Notes: generated by a model not told the origin, from the letters alone. 64,000 bases of DNA from Alphaproteobacteria bacterium RIFCSPHIGHO2_01_FULL_41_14 (GCA_001767855.1 MEMF01000002.1:681493-745492); one strand, 5' to 3'; positions 9,170 through 18,431 are shown, counted from the stretch's first letter. Translations and numbers: made by a program.

Positions 9170-11218
9170 ATGGTGCTCTTTCTGAACGATACGCTAGATC
9201 ATTTCTTTCATGAACAAAGAGAACGGTTCATTCTTTGGGTACCCGTTGGCATTGGGGTGGGTATTTTGGCCTACTTTTCTTTTACCCCTTTTTGTCACGT
9301 TTCCTGGTTTTTAATAGGAGGGATAGGTCTCCTCAGTGCGGCGTTGACGGTTCTTTTCTCAACGTTTTTCAAACTCCGCATCCTCCTCCTGGGCCTCTTC
9401 TGTATCAGCCTGGGCTTTATGGCCAGTCACATTCGAACTCTTGTTGCCACCACCCCAATCTTGAACACCTCCCTGGAAGACCCTGTCTGGGTGAGGGGGA
9501 CGATTGTGGACATATCCCAAGGTGTTAATCAAAAGAAGCTGATTCTCTCTGTGGAGCACATTCAAAAAGTGATTCAAAACCCGCCGAAGAAGATTCAGCT
9601 GATTTACCGCGCCAAAAGAGAAAAGGAGAAAGTCTTACACCCTGGGGATTTTATAGAACTCAAAGCGAAATTAGAATGCCTCCAGGGCCCCCTCGTCCCG
9701 GGTGGGTATGATTTCAGGCGGCAGGCTGTTTTCAAACAAATTGGCGCCCAAGGATATGTGGTGTACATCCACCGGGTAACACATCCCCAGAAGAACTCTT
9801 TCTTTGCGCTTCTCGACCATTATCGTCTGACCCTCACCCAAAAATTTCTCAAACATCTGCCGGGGCAAGAAGGCGCCATGGCCGCCGCCCTCATCACCGG
9901 TGATACGGCGAGTCTCTCGAAGGAGGTGCGAACAGCTTTTGCGGACTCAGGCACGGCTCACATTTTGGCCATCTCCGGGCTACATCTTAGCCTCATTGGA
10001 GGACTCCTGTTGGCCCTCACGCGGTTTTTAGTGGGGTTCTGCCCCCCCTTGATCCTGCGCATTCCTGCCAAGAAGATTGCGGCTGTCTTGGCCCTTGTGG
10101 GCGCATTGGGGTATTTATATCTCTCCGGGTGTCGGGTCCCCACCCAACGGGCCTTCATTTCCTTTGGGCTCATGATGCTCGCCATCTTGATTGATCGGAA
10201 TCCGCTCTCCATGAGACTCGTTGCTGTGGCCGCCACCTGCATTCTGTTGATCTCGCCAGAAGTTCTGTTTACCCCCAGCTTTCAGCTTTCCTTTGCCGCC
10301 GTGGTGGGGCTCATCGCCTTTTACGAAAGCGTTCAGATTCAAACCTACAACAAATCCCGCATTCATAAATTTTTAGTCTATGGCGTGGGCATTCTGTTCT
10401 CGAGCGTGGTGGCGTCAATCGCCACACTTCCCTTTACCATTTATCACTTTTACAAATTCACCCTGCAATCCATCAGCAGCAATTTGTTGATGATTCCGCT
10501 GTTGAGCCTTTGGGTGATGCCCTTGTGTTTGGGGTTCATTGGCCTCTCCTGGTGGCCATTGGGCGAGCAAGTCTGTGTTTTTTTCTTAGGCAAAGGCCTC
10601 GCGTTGATGATCCATATTGCGGAGGTGTTCTCTAATCTACCAGGCTCCCTCCTTTATCTGCCCGGGTTTTCCAGGGCGGCCTTTGCGCTGACTGTTTTTG
10701 GGGGACTGATTTTGTGTTTGTTCACCGGAAAAGTCAGATGGAACGGAGTAGGACTGTTGGTACTTGCCGTAGGATACACCTTTCTTTTTCCCAAACCAAC
10801 ACCCATTCTGTTCATTGCAGAGGGGGGTAAAAATATTGGCATTGTGCATCAAAATCATTTGTTTCTGTCGTCACCTCGAACGGATACGTTTCTAGCCACC
10901 GTATGGTCAGGATATGTGGGCATCCCCCCGAATCACGTGCATGCCCTCAAGCAGAAAAAAGCCCATCCCTTGATGCCACCTATTATCTGGCAGGGAAAAA
11001 GTTTTTTGGTGACATTGGAAGACCTGACCATTGGCTATGAGAAAACGGCGGAAGATGTGGCCTGGCTTAGGGAAAAGAGCGACGTGTTGGTGGCACCGAA
11101 AGGGCAGATTGTCAAAGGCGAGGGGGCCGTACCCACATTTCTTGTGGATGAAGAGATCGCGTCCCACGGCAGCCATATATTTTACCGGCATCCTAATCGC
11201 ATGATGCGTGCACGGTAG
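9170..11218 (+). CDS. comEC: ComEC/Rec2-type DNA uptake channel protein
   Basis: ComEC forms the inner-membrane channel for single-stranded DNA in natural transformation. The 682-residue product has N-terminal membrane segments, an OB-like soluble domain (about 90-220), and the Competence domain with the hallmark SGTAHILAISGLHLSLIGGL (about 260-280) and many membrane helices. The C-terminal 150 residues align in position with the beta-lactamase-like domain but show no HxHxDH metal motif, as in many alphaproteobacterial ComEC proteins. No other competence gene is nearby. Dps is divergent, 81 bases away. Confidence 0.92.
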   Translation: MVLFLNDTLDHFFHEQRERFILWVPVGIGVGILAYFSFTPFCHVSWFLIGGIGLLSAALTVLFSTFFKLRILLLGLFCISLGFMASHIRTLVATTPILNTSLEDPVWVRGTIVDISQGVNQKKLILSVEHIQKVIQNPPKKIQLIYRAKREKEKVLHPGDFIELKAKLECLQGPLVPGGYDFRRQAVFKQIGAQGYVVYIHRVTHPQKNSFFALLDHYRLTLTQKFLKHLPGQEGAMAAALITGDTASLSKEVRTAFADSGTAHILAISGLHLSLIGGLLLALTRFLVGFCPPLILRIPAKKIAAVLALVGALGYLYLSGCRVPTQRAFISFGLMMLAILIDRNPLSMRLVAVAATCILLISPEVLFTPSFQLSFAAVVGLIAFYESVQIQTYNKSRIHKFLVYGVGILFSSVVASIATLPFTIYHFYKFTLQSISSNLLMIPLLSLWVMPLCLGFIGLSWWPLGEQVCVFFLGKGLALMIHIAEVFSNLPGSLLYLPGFSRAAFALTVFGGLILCLFTGKVRWNGVGLLVLAVGYTFLFPKPTPILFIAEGGKNIGIVHQNHLFLSSPRTDTFLATVWSGYVGIPPNHVHALKQKKAHPLMPPIIWQGKSFLVTLEDLTIGYEKTAEDVAWLREKSDVLVAPKGQIVKGEGAVPTFLVDEEIASHGSHIFYRHPNRMMRAR

Positions 11219-11223
11219 GATCC

Positions 11224-12015
11224 CTATTCTGTAGACTGAACAAACTCCAGCAGCTTCTTCTTGGCGATTTCTTTTGCCCGTGAGCCGCCGCTGTCTTCCA
11301 TTTTCTTATCATCTTCGATGTAATGCACAAACAGAACCTTCCGGTCACCCTTTTGAATCCAGCCGATAAACCAACCCATCTTTAAGTCGCCCTGAGACCC
11401 ATCCGGCTTTGGTACACGCCCACTCCCCGTTTTTTCGTAAAGCTTCCAGCCAGGGGCGAGATCCTCAACGAAAAGAAGGTGACGCGTTAATCTTTGCGCT
11501 TTCGCACTCACCGGTAATTTATCATTGAGAAGCTTTTCCAGAAAAGCCAATTGCTCCAATCCCGAAATTTTCAGAGAGCTTGAAAGCCACGACTCTGTGA
11601 GGCCATTGTTTTTACCTTTATCTCCTGAAACATCCTGATTGCCATAGTCAAACTGGGCAAGGTAGGCTTTGAACTTTCGCAAACCGATTTTTTGTGTAAT
11701 CAGTTGGGAATACCAAACACACGTATTTTTTATCCAGCTGGTGGGATTTTGAGGCCTTTTCCAAATTTCATACCAATCAGCATATCTTTGTTTAAACGGC
11801 CATTCAGGCGTCACCGCATCGATGAGAATGCCGTCATTGTATCCCATTAAACTGATGGGAATTTTAAAGGTAGAGCAGGGGGCATGACGCTCTTTACAAT
11901 TTCCCTCTTGCTTTAGAATATAGCCCTTCTCAGAGAGAAGAAAACATTTCGTCTCTGAGAATCCTTGAACCCCGCAGAGCAATACACTCAAGAAAAAGAA
12001 AAGAAAAAATTTCAT
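11224..12015 (-). CDS. Class D (OXA-type) serine beta-lactamase
   Basis: Class D enzymes hydrolyse beta-lactams through a carbamylated lysine. The 263-residue protein has a signal peptide (about 1-20) and all class D motifs: S48-T-F-K51, S103-Q-L (usually S-x-V/I), Y124-G-N126 and K195-T-G197; WYSQLITQKIG and LTESWLSSSLKIS also match the class. Length is normal, so it is probably active. It lies seven bases after the cysteine synthase-like gene on the same strand. Similar folds occur in BlaR sensors, but no sensor membrane domain is present. Confidence 0.92.
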   Translation of the reverse strand: MKFFLFFFLSVLLCGVQGFSETKCFLLSEKGYILKQEGNCKERHAPCSTFKIPISLMGYNDGILIDAVTPEWPFKQRYADWYEIWKRPQNPTSWIKNTCVWYSQLITQKIGLRKFKAYLAQFDYGNQDVSGDKGKNNGLTESWLSSSLKISGLEQLAFLEKLLNDKLPVSAKAQRLTRHLLFVEDLAPGWKLYEKTGSGRVPKPDGSQGDLKMGWFIGWIQKGDRKVLFVHYIEDDKKMEDSGGSRAKEIAKKKLLEFVQSTE

Positions 12016-12021
12016 GGAAGG

Positions 12022-12936
12022 TTATTTCCCGAATAATTTGTGCAAATACGGCTTACCAGAATCGCAAAGAGGAAATACCACCACATCTTTTTCTGTCAGA
12101 GTGTTAGCAATCTTCATCACACCCAAAGCCGCCGCGCCTGAGCTGAATCCCACCAAATGCCCATAGGTGTGGCAAAGAGTACGGGTCATCTCAAAAACGT
12201 CCGCGTCTGCCACGGGAATCACATCATCAATCACCGAAAAGTCGATGAGATCGCTAGGGGCATCAATGCCAAAGGCTTCCACGGCATACGGGCGAGGGGA
12301 TCCTTTGGTGGAATGAAACGATGTTTCTGGATCCACCGCATAGATTTTAATATTCTTGTTTTGTTCCTTCAAAAAACGTCCGGCCCCCGAGACTGTGCCC
12401 GCCGTTCCAGCTGCTGCGACAAAATGGGTGACTTTGCCCTGGGTTTCCCGCCAAATCTCAGGACCAATCCCATAATAATGGGCCAGGGCATTGTCTGGAT
12501 TGTGAAACTGGTCGGGCATGTAAGCACCTGTCTCTTTGGCGATTTTGTGTGCTTGCTTATAATATCCTCGGGGATCCTTCTGATCCGTGACCATTGGGCA
12601 AATCACCACTTCTGCACCATAGGCCTTGAGGGTATCAATCTTTTGCTGAGCCGTTTTATCAGAGAGGGTAATGATCACCCGATATCCTTTCAGTCGCCCA
12701 ATCATGGCAAGGGCAATGCCCATGTTTCCCGAAGAGGGCTCCACAATCACGCCCCCCCGCTTAAGCTTTCCTTGATTTTCAGCCTGTTGCACCATATAAA
12801 GCGCCGAGCGATCTTTGATGCTGCCAGCCGGATTCATATATTCCATTTTGGCATACACAGAGGCCGCACACGGCAAGGGTATTTTTACCAAAGGTGTATT
12901 ACCAATCACATCCAGTATTGAATTAAACGTCGTCAT
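12022..12936 (-). CDS. Cysteine synthase / cystathionine beta-synthase family PLP enzyme
   Basis: This fold-type II PLP enzyme most resembles O-acetylserine sulfhydrylases. The 304-residue product shows NPAGSIKDR with the Schiff-base Lys41, the substrate loop EPSSGNMGIA, the PLP-phosphate loop AAAGTAGTVSGAGR, and a C-terminal Ser in PLCDSGKPY. CysK, CysM and CBS-like enzymes cannot be told apart safely here. It precedes the class D beta-lactamase gene, six bases away, probably in one transcript. Confidence 0.88.
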   Translation of the reverse strand: MTTFNSILDVIGNTPLVKIPLPCAASVYAKMEYMNPAGSIKDRSALYMVQQAENQGKLKRGGVIVEPSSGNMGIALAMIGRLKGYRVIITLSDKTAQQKIDTLKAYGAEVVICPMVTDQKDPRGYYKQAHKIAKETGAYMPDQFHNPDNALAHYYGIGPEIWRETQGKVTHFVAAAGTAGTVSGAGRFLKEQNKNIKIYAVDPETSFHSTKGSPRPYAVEAFGIDAPSDLIDFSVIDDVIPVADADVFEMTRTLCHTYGHLVGFSSGAAALGVMKIANTLTEKDVVVFPLCDSGKPYLHKLFGK

Positions 12937-12951
12937 AAATACCTTGAAAGC

Positions 12952-13242
12952 TTAAGCAGATTGAGAATCTGTGTCTTCTTCTTCTAAAGAATCTTCCGTG
13001 ACAGGGGGTTGTCCCGCCTCAAAAGAAGTTGATTCTCCTGTGCTAGGTTCCTCTAAAGAAGGCTCACCACTGTCTTCTTCATCAGTCGCAGCGCTTTCTG
13101 GCTCCGCTTGAGAAGTAACATCTGGTGTGGGTGTAGGAGCAGGAACAGCAGGAGGCTCCGCATCCACAGTTTCGGCTATATCAGGTGTGGCAAGACTTAG
13201 GAAAACCCCCATTATCATAAATACAAAAACATACCTGAACAT
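12952..13242 (-). CDS. Exported acidic, proline-rich low-complexity protein
   Basis: The 96-residue product has an N-terminal hydrophobic segment (FVFMIMGVFLSLA), then an almost wholly acidic and Pro/Ser/Thr-rich chain with repeated P, E and D (for example PAPTPTPD and SLEEEDTD). No fold is recognised; it is expected to be disordered in the periplasm or at the surface. GGAAGGGG precedes the ATG by seven bases, which supports translation. It sits between the D,D-carboxypeptidase and the cysteine synthase-like gene, all on the minus strand. Confidence 0.6.
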   Translation of the reverse strand: MFRYVFVFMIMGVFLSLATPDIAETVDAEPPAVPAPTPTPDVTSQAEPESAATDEEDSGEPSLEEPSTGESTSFEAGQPPVTEDSLEEEDTDSQSA

Positions 13243-13286
13243 TCTTTATCCCCTTCCATTCAAGCATACGCCTAATCTTAGCGTTC

Positions 13287-14381
13287 TCATTTGTTTTTTA
13301 CAACCACACATGATAAAGATTTTTTCTTCATGGAATTACACAGCTTCTGGGCTTCTGTTTTTGAGGCAAACCGACCGACGCGCGTGGTGTATTGCTTCCT
13401 TTTCAATCGCACAGAATTCCCCAATCTCGTAAAAAAGTTCTGTTTTTTGAAAAGGTGGCGATGCTCTTTCTTTAACTGTTTATTAAAAGAGATGGCCTGT
13501 TTACGCGTCCTGAAGGCCCCCGTTTGCACCGCCCAATAATGGACTACCCCTAAATCCTGACGCACATGGTGAATTTTGCGCTCGGCTTCCCGAATCTGTG
13601 CGAGTGTCGGTCTTTGTTTTTCAAGCAGGTAAACCATTAGCAAATCACGACGATGAAAAGACGACTCTCCCATCACCACCCCAATGACGTGTCGGTCTTC
13701 TAGTTTCTGAGAGGCGATTAAACAATGACGAGCAACCTGCGTATATCCCGTTTTCATGCCGTCAACGCCCTGGACAGTTCCTAAAAGTTTATTGGAGTTT
13801 TTATATTTTCTATTGTGGAAATAAAAATAGGGGGTGGAGAAAAAATAGGCATACTCGGGATGATCCTTTAAAAGATGGCGCGCTAGCTTTGCCAAATCAC
13901 GGGCAGTACTGAATTGTCTTGGATGAGGAAGGCCAGCTGGATTATCAAATTGTGTGTGTTCTAAGCCGATTGCACGCGCCTTCTTATTCATCATGGCTAC
14001 GAAAGCCTGTTCACTTCCCGCAATATGCTCGCCCAGGGCGATGGCTGCATCATTGGCTGATTTTATAATAATCGCTCGGAGAGCCTGATCCACCGTGATA
14101 CTAGCCCCTGGCTTGTGGTACAGTTTAAAGTTGGGCATGTTGGCCACAGAGTTGGGCGTAATAGTTATCCACTCATCCAAAGAAAGTTTCCCAGCCTTCA
14201 GCTGATCAAAGGCAACGTAAGCTGTCATAATTTTTGTCAAAGAGGCCGGATAACGCACCAGATCTGGGTTGTGGGAGACAATCTCTTGTCCTGTCTTTGC
14301 ATCAATCAAAATGGAGGAAGGGGTAGAAAACAAAAGCGTAGGAAAAAAGAAAAAAAGTAAAATTGATACACGTCTTTTCAT
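13287..14381 (-). CDS. D-alanyl-D-alanine carboxypeptidase (PBP5/6 type) with SPOR domain
   Basis: These low-molecular-weight PBPs trim the terminal D-Ala from peptidoglycan stems. The 364-residue protein has a signal peptide, then S47-L-T-K50, S108-A-N, and K-T-G in DGMKTGYTQ (about 208-210), all three serine-peptidase S11 motifs. The C-terminal 90 residues form a SPOR domain (YWAVQTGAFRTRKQA ... TTRVGRFASKTEAQ), which binds denuded septal glycan. This architecture is frequent in Alphaproteobacteria and suggests a role at division sites. Confidence 0.94.
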   Translation of the reverse strand: MKRRVSILLFFFFPTLLFSTPSSILIDAKTGQEIVSHNPDLVRYPASLTKIMTAYVAFDQLKAGKLSLDEWITITPNSVANMPNFKLYHKPGASITVDQALRAIIIKSANDAAIALGEHIAGSEQAFVAMMNKKARAIGLEHTQFDNPAGLPHPRQFSTARDLAKLARHLLKDHPEYAYFFSTPYFYFHNRKYKNSNKLLGTVQGVDGMKTGYTQVARHCLIASQKLEDRHVIGVVMGESSFHRRDLLMVYLLEKQRPTLAQIREAERKIHHVRQDLGVVHYWAVQTGAFRTRKQAISFNKQLKKEHRHLFKKQNFFTRLGNSVRLKRKQYTTRVGRFASKTEAQKLCNSMKKKSLSCVVVKNK

Positions 14382-14491
14382 GAAATAGTCTGTCTCTAAT
14401 TCTTTATATTTTATGTTTTCCTAATATTCATTAGAAAACATCTCATTTATTTCTGCAAGGTCTTTTGAATCCGGGTAAACAATTATTTTTA

Positions 14492-14521
14492 TTGAATCCT
14501 TCAAACTACTTGTTATATGAT
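14492..14521 (+). promoter_or_regulatory. Candidate sigma-70 promoter of clpS-clpA
   Basis: TTGAAT (14492-14497) and TATGAT (14516-14521) are 18 bases apart, 26 bases before the clpS ATG. It lies in the 165-base AT-rich gap between the divergent D,D-carboxypeptidase and clpS. Confidence 0.5.
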
Positions 14522-14546
14522 AAAAGCATAAGAACAGGGAAGCACA

Positions 14547-14819
14547 ATGACAAAAAAAACAAAAAAAAATCCGTCTTGCTATCATGTGATCTTACTGGGG
14601 GATGATAGAACACCAACTGATTTCATCGCAGAAATTTTGGTTACCTTATTCCGCAAAAAAGAAAAGGAAGTATTACGCATTATTGCAGATGCTCATACTA
14701 AGGGAGAAGCCATTTGTGGCACTTACTCGTTAGAAATTGCGGAAACAAAATCAGCTGAAGCTGTAGAATGGGCCCGGCGCCAAGAGTTTCCTCTGCAATG
14801 CCGCATGGAGAAAGCATAA
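14547..14819 (+). CDS. clpS: ClpS-family N-degron adaptor with altered pocket
   Basis: ClpS delivers N-end-rule substrates to ClpAP. The 90-residue product matches the family over its length: VILLGDDRTPTDF (14-26), ADAHTKGEAICG around His50, SLEIAETKSAEAVEWARR and a C-terminal LQCRMEKA. Two pocket residues differ from E. coli ClpS: the Asn of NDD is Gly18, and the gatekeeper Met (TPMEF) is Thr24. His50 and the two Asp residues are kept. This may be a ClpS2-like paralogue with changed residue preference. It is followed by clpA after 12 bases. Confidence 0.9.
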   Translation: MTKKTKKNPSCYHVILLGDDRTPTDFIAEILVTLFRKKEKEVLRIIADAHTKGEAICGTYSLEIAETKSAEAVEWARRQEFPLQCRMEKA

Positions 14820-14831
14820 AAGGGAGCGACC

Positions 14832-17165
14832 ATGATTTCAAGTAGACTGGAAACCACTTTGCAAAAGGCGATCGAGTTTGCCAAGATAAATCGCCATGAA
14901 TATACCACTTTAGAGCATCTTTTGATGGCATTGCTTGACGATGAAGATGCAGCGGAAGCCTTTAAAGAAAGTGATGTTAAAATTGATAAAGTCCGCAAAG
15001 AACTCGTAGACTATCTCAAGGAACAAGACCTGGCCTTGCCAGGATCTGCCCCCATTGAGACACGTGTCACCATCGGATTTCAACGCGTTCTGCAACGGGC
15101 TTCCCTTCAGGCGGATAATGAAGAAATCAATGCCATTCATCTCCTTATTTCTTTGTTTAGCGAGAATGAATCGTACGCCGTCCACGTTATGGAGAAGCAA
15201 CACATCACCCGTGTAGATCTTTTGAATCATCTTGCCGAAATGAGCAAGAAAAACTCCCGACAGAAAAAAGAAGTCCCCCAAGAATCGCCCCACCATACGG
15301 AAACACCGAGTGATGTGACCACGGCAGATGCTGACCCAGGTATTGTGGAAAAATTTTGTACCAACCTCAACAAAATGGCTCTCAACGGAGAAATTGAACC
15401 CGTCATTGGGCGCGAGGAACCCATTCAACGTATCATCCATATTCTCTGCCGCAAGGAAAAGAATAATCCTTTGCTTTTGGGGGATGCTGGCGTTGGAAAA
15501 ACGGCTCTGATCGAAGGGCTTGCCCTTAAAATTGCCAGAGGAGATGTCCCTCCTGCGCTTCAGAATGCAAAAGTATTTGCGCTTGATATGGCAGGACTCG
15601 TAGCCGGTACTAGATTCCGAGGCGATTTCGAAGAACGTTTCAAAGGGATTTTGAAAGGATTAGAAGAGGAAGACAAAGCCATCCTTTTCATCGACGAAGC
15701 ACACATCATGGTCGGAACAGGCTCGGTTCAAGGAGGCTCCATGGATACCTCCAATATGCTGAAGCCAGTGCTTTTGCATGGGAAGGTGCGCTGTATCGCT
15801 GCCACCACCTTTAAAGAATATAAAACACATCTAGAGAAAGATTCCGGCTTGTTAAGACGGTTCCAAAAAGTAGAAATTAACGAACCTTCCGTCTCAGAAA
15901 GCATCGTGATTCTAGATGGGCTCAAAGAAAACCTCGAAACCTACCATAATGTAAAGTATAAAGACGACACCATCCAAGCGGCGGTTGAGCTTTCCGTTCG
16001 TCACCTCATGGACCGACGGCTACCCGACAAAGCCATCGATATTTTGGATGAAGCCGGCGCTAAAAAACGCCTGGAAGCCGATAGTGACACAAAAACGTTG
16101 TCCATTACCTGCAAAGACGTGGAAGAAGTGGTAGCCCGCATGGCCGCCATTCCACCAAAACAAGTATCCCAAGATGATCGAAAAGTTTTGAAGAACTTAG
16201 AAAAAGAACTTAAAACGTTCGTGTTTGGCCAGGATGTCGCTGCCAGCGCCTTGGTGCACTCCATTAAGCTATCGCGATCAGGCCTCCGAAGCCCTGAGAA
16301 ACCCATTGGATGTTACTTATTCTCCGGACCTACAGGCGTTGGTAAAACAGAAATATGTAAACAACTGAGCGCCACCCTTGGGATGCCACTCATTCGTTTT
16401 GACATGTCGGAGTACATGGAAAAGCACAGTATTTCAAAGCTGATCGGAGCTCCTCCAGGATACGTTGGGTTCGAACAGGGCGGTGCCTTAACAGATTCTG
16501 TGAGCAAGACACCCCACTGTATTATCTTGCTAGACGAAATTGAAAAGGCTCACAGTGACATTTACAATGTGCTGCTGCAATTAATGGATTACGGTATTGT
16601 AACCGATCACCATGGCAATTCGGTAAACTATCGCAACGTGATCTTGGTGATGACCACCAATGCCGGGGCGACAGAACTTTCCAAGCATGGGGTTGGGTTT
16701 GGCAACGAGAAACGGGAGGGGGAAGATGAGTCCGCTATTCAACGCATTTTCTCGCCCGAATTCCGCAACCGTTTGGATGCCATCATCCCCTTTGCCTCTC
16801 TAACTTCAGATATTATGGAAAAGATCGTGGATAAGTTTCTGAACGAACTTAAAAAACAATTGGATGATCGCGACATTAATTTGGCCATCTCCAAAGAAGG
16901 CAAAAGATGGTTACGTGACCATGGGTTTGATCCGGTCTATGGTGCTCGCCCCTTGGCCCGCACCATTGATGAGTATGTGAAGAAGCCACTGGCTGACCAA
17001 ATCTTGTTTGGGAAATTGCAAAAGGGCGGCACGGTGGAAGTGTCGGTGAAAAAAGACCAGCTTGTTCTTGAATATTTCAAGATTTGTTCCCAAACAAAGA
17101 AGAAAGAAAAAGCCCTTGAGCTCAGCGAAATTAGCAAAGCCCAAGTAAGCTATAAACGGAAGTAG
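14832..17165 (+). CDS. clpA: ATP-dependent Clp protease ATPase subunit ClpA
   Basis: ClpA is the AAA+ unfoldase that feeds ClpP. The 777-residue product has the double Clp-N repeat (about 1-150), a charged linker, NBD1 with Walker A GDAGVGKTAL and Walker B ILFIDEAH, and NBD2 with GPTGVGKTE and IILLDEIEKAH, then the C-terminal D2-small domain. A ClpP-binding IGL-type loop is expected between Walker motifs of NBD2; HGVGFGNEK at about 615 is a candidate. Length is like E. coli ClpA (758). GGGAGCGACC precedes the ATG. It forms an operon with clpS. Confidence 0.97.
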   Translation: MISSRLETTLQKAIEFAKINRHEYTTLEHLLMALLDDEDAAEAFKESDVKIDKVRKELVDYLKEQDLALPGSAPIETRVTIGFQRVLQRASLQADNEEINAIHLLISLFSENESYAVHVMEKQHITRVDLLNHLAEMSKKNSRQKKEVPQESPHHTETPSDVTTADADPGIVEKFCTNLNKMALNGEIEPVIGREEPIQRIIHILCRKEKNNPLLLGDAGVGKTALIEGLALKIARGDVPPALQNAKVFALDMAGLVAGTRFRGDFEERFKGILKGLEEEDKAILFIDEAHIMVGTGSVQGGSMDTSNMLKPVLLHGKVRCIAATTFKEYKTHLEKDSGLLRRFQKVEINEPSVSESIVILDGLKENLETYHNVKYKDDTIQAAVELSVRHLMDRRLPDKAIDILDEAGAKKRLEADSDTKTLSITCKDVEEVVARMAAIPPKQVSQDDRKVLKNLEKELKTFVFGQDVAASALVHSIKLSRSGLRSPEKPIGCYLFSGPTGVGKTEICKQLSATLGMPLIRFDMSEYMEKHSISKLIGAPPGYVGFEQGGALTDSVSKTPHCIILLDEIEKAHSDIYNVLLQLMDYGIVTDHHGNSVNYRNVILVMTTNAGATELSKHGVGFGNEKREGEDESAIQRIFSPEFRNRLDAIIPFASLTSDIMEKIVDKFLNELKKQLDDRDINLAISKEGKRWLRDHGFDPVYGARPLARTIDEYVKKPLADQILFGKLQKGGTVEVSVKKDQLVLEYFKICSQTKKKEKALELSEISKAQVSYKRK

Positions 17166-17170
17166 GAGAG

Positions 17171-17205
17171 AGAAGAGGGGGCGCTTTTGCTCTTCTTTAT
17201 TTTGG
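17171..17205 (+). terminator. Probable terminator of clpS-clpA
   Basis: AGAAGAG (17171-17177) pairs with CTCTTCT (17190-17196), with a GC-containing loop, and is followed by the T-rich TTATTTTGG. Confidence 0.6.
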
Positions 17206-17255
17206 TTTAAACTCTACAAACAGTTAGAGACTTCATATTTCTGGGTTCTTTTGTC

Positions 17256-17285
17256 TTGTAAAATCATGAAATATCCCCCTAGAAT
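17256..17285 (+). promoter_or_regulatory. Candidate promoter of the papain-like gene
   Basis: TTGTAA (17256-17261) and TAGAAT (17280-17285) are separated by 18 bases, 31 bases before the ATG; AGGAGG (17303-17308) is the ribosome binding site. Confidence 0.4.
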
Positions 17286-17315
17286 TAAGGGCAAAGTTTT
17301 AACAGGAGGCAATTC

Positions 17316-18431
17316 ATGATTTCTAAAATGACAAAACAATGGGTAAGTGCTGCTTTTCTTTCGGTGGCCATCGTAACGGCCAGTCATGCCGCAATGCAGG
17401 ATGATTCCTCACCTGGCTCCGGTCGAATCAAAAGAACATATGTTCCAAACCTTCGTCAGGAAGGAAAAAGTCATCGATGGCTTAAGCGTAATCTTACGGT
17501 TCCCCGCGCTGAAACATTAGAGGCCGCCACCGCTCTTCCTGCTTCTATGGATCTCCGCAGCCATTTTGGAGATGTGGATGATCAAGGCAGTCTAGGATCT
17601 TGTACCGCTTTTGCATCCACTGCCGCCTTAGAATACATGTTCAAGAAACAAGGCACTCAAACCCCAGAAGAATTCTCGCGCCTTTTTCAATATTGGAATA
17701 CACGATTTTATGATCAATCCACCCAACAAGATGTGGGAGGGACCATTGCTGATGCCATTAAGGCTTTGTGCCAATATGGGGTGTGTTCTGAAGAAATTTG
17801 GCCTTATTCTGATGCAAAAAAACTTTTTAAGAAAAAACCTTCTGCTGAAGCCTATGCTGCGGCAAAAGGTTTTATGAATTTAGATAAAGGTCTCAGTGCT
17901 ATAAACAACCAGTCTGCTAATACTATAAAAAGCTTTTTGGCCAAAGAATACCCTGTGGTCTTTGGGATGGATGTTTATGATTCCTTTGAAAGTGATGCGG
18001 TTACGACCACGGGTATGGTTCCGATGCCGAACACCAAAAGAGAACGGTTACTGGGAGGTCATGCCCTTGTTTTAGTCGGGTATGATGACGCAAAAACCGA
18101 GGGATCCAATACAGGATACTTTTTGGTTCGTAATTCTTGGAGTGATAAATGGGGCCTAGAAGGATATTGTTGGATTCCTTATGCCTATTTAACCAACACC
18201 TCTTTGGCTTCAGATTTTTGGGCGATTACACAAGTAGGGTCCCGGACGTCACAGCCTCCGGCCAGTAATATAGCCTCCCTTGTAAGAGAGGCAGAAGGCA
18301 TCGAGGAACAATTGGGAGCTTTGTTTGATACGCTTATCCATCAAGCAACTGATGCAAGGAGTCGACTTAGTGTCCTCACAAAAAGCCTGAGAGACTTAGA
18401 AACTGCTGCGGCTAACGCCTCCCGTCAATAA
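17316..18431 (+). CDS. Exported papain-like (C1A) cysteine protease
   Basis: The 371-residue protein has a signal peptide ending near SHAA, a short basic propeptide-like segment (about 35-65) and a C1A peptidase domain. Catalytic residues are visible: oxyanion Gln90 and Cys96 in DQGSLGSCTAFA, His249 in GGHALVLVGYDD, and Asn273 in RNSWSDKWG. The Trp that usually follows Cys-Trp in papain is Thr. A helical C-terminal tail of about 70 residues follows the domain. The mature N terminus MQDDSS resembles that of the small protein at 1765. It may act on envelope or host proteins; the target is unknown. Confidence 0.88.
   Translation: MISKMTKQWVSAAFLSVAIVTASHAAMQDDSSPGSGRIKRTYVPNLRQEGKSHRWLKRNLTVPRAETLEAATALPASMDLRSHFGDVDDQGSLGSCTAFASTAALEYMFKKQGTQTPEEFSRLFQYWNTRFYDQSTQQDVGGTIADAIKALCQYGVCSEEIWPYSDAKKLFKKKPSAEAYAAAKGFMNLDKGLSAINNQSANTIKSFLAKEYPVVFGMDVYDSFESDAVTTTGMVPMPNTKRERLLGGHALVLVGYDDAKTEGSNTGYFLVRNSWSDKWGLEGYCWIPYAYLTNTSLASDFWAITQVGSRTSQPPASNIASLVREAEGIEEQLGALFDTLIHQATDARSRLSVLTKSLRDLETAAANASRQ

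Noticed and set aside
12157..12921. Plus-strand frame of 254 codons inside the cysteine synthase-like gene
   Set aside because: It is long but wholly antisense to a conserved PLP enzyme and has no motif.
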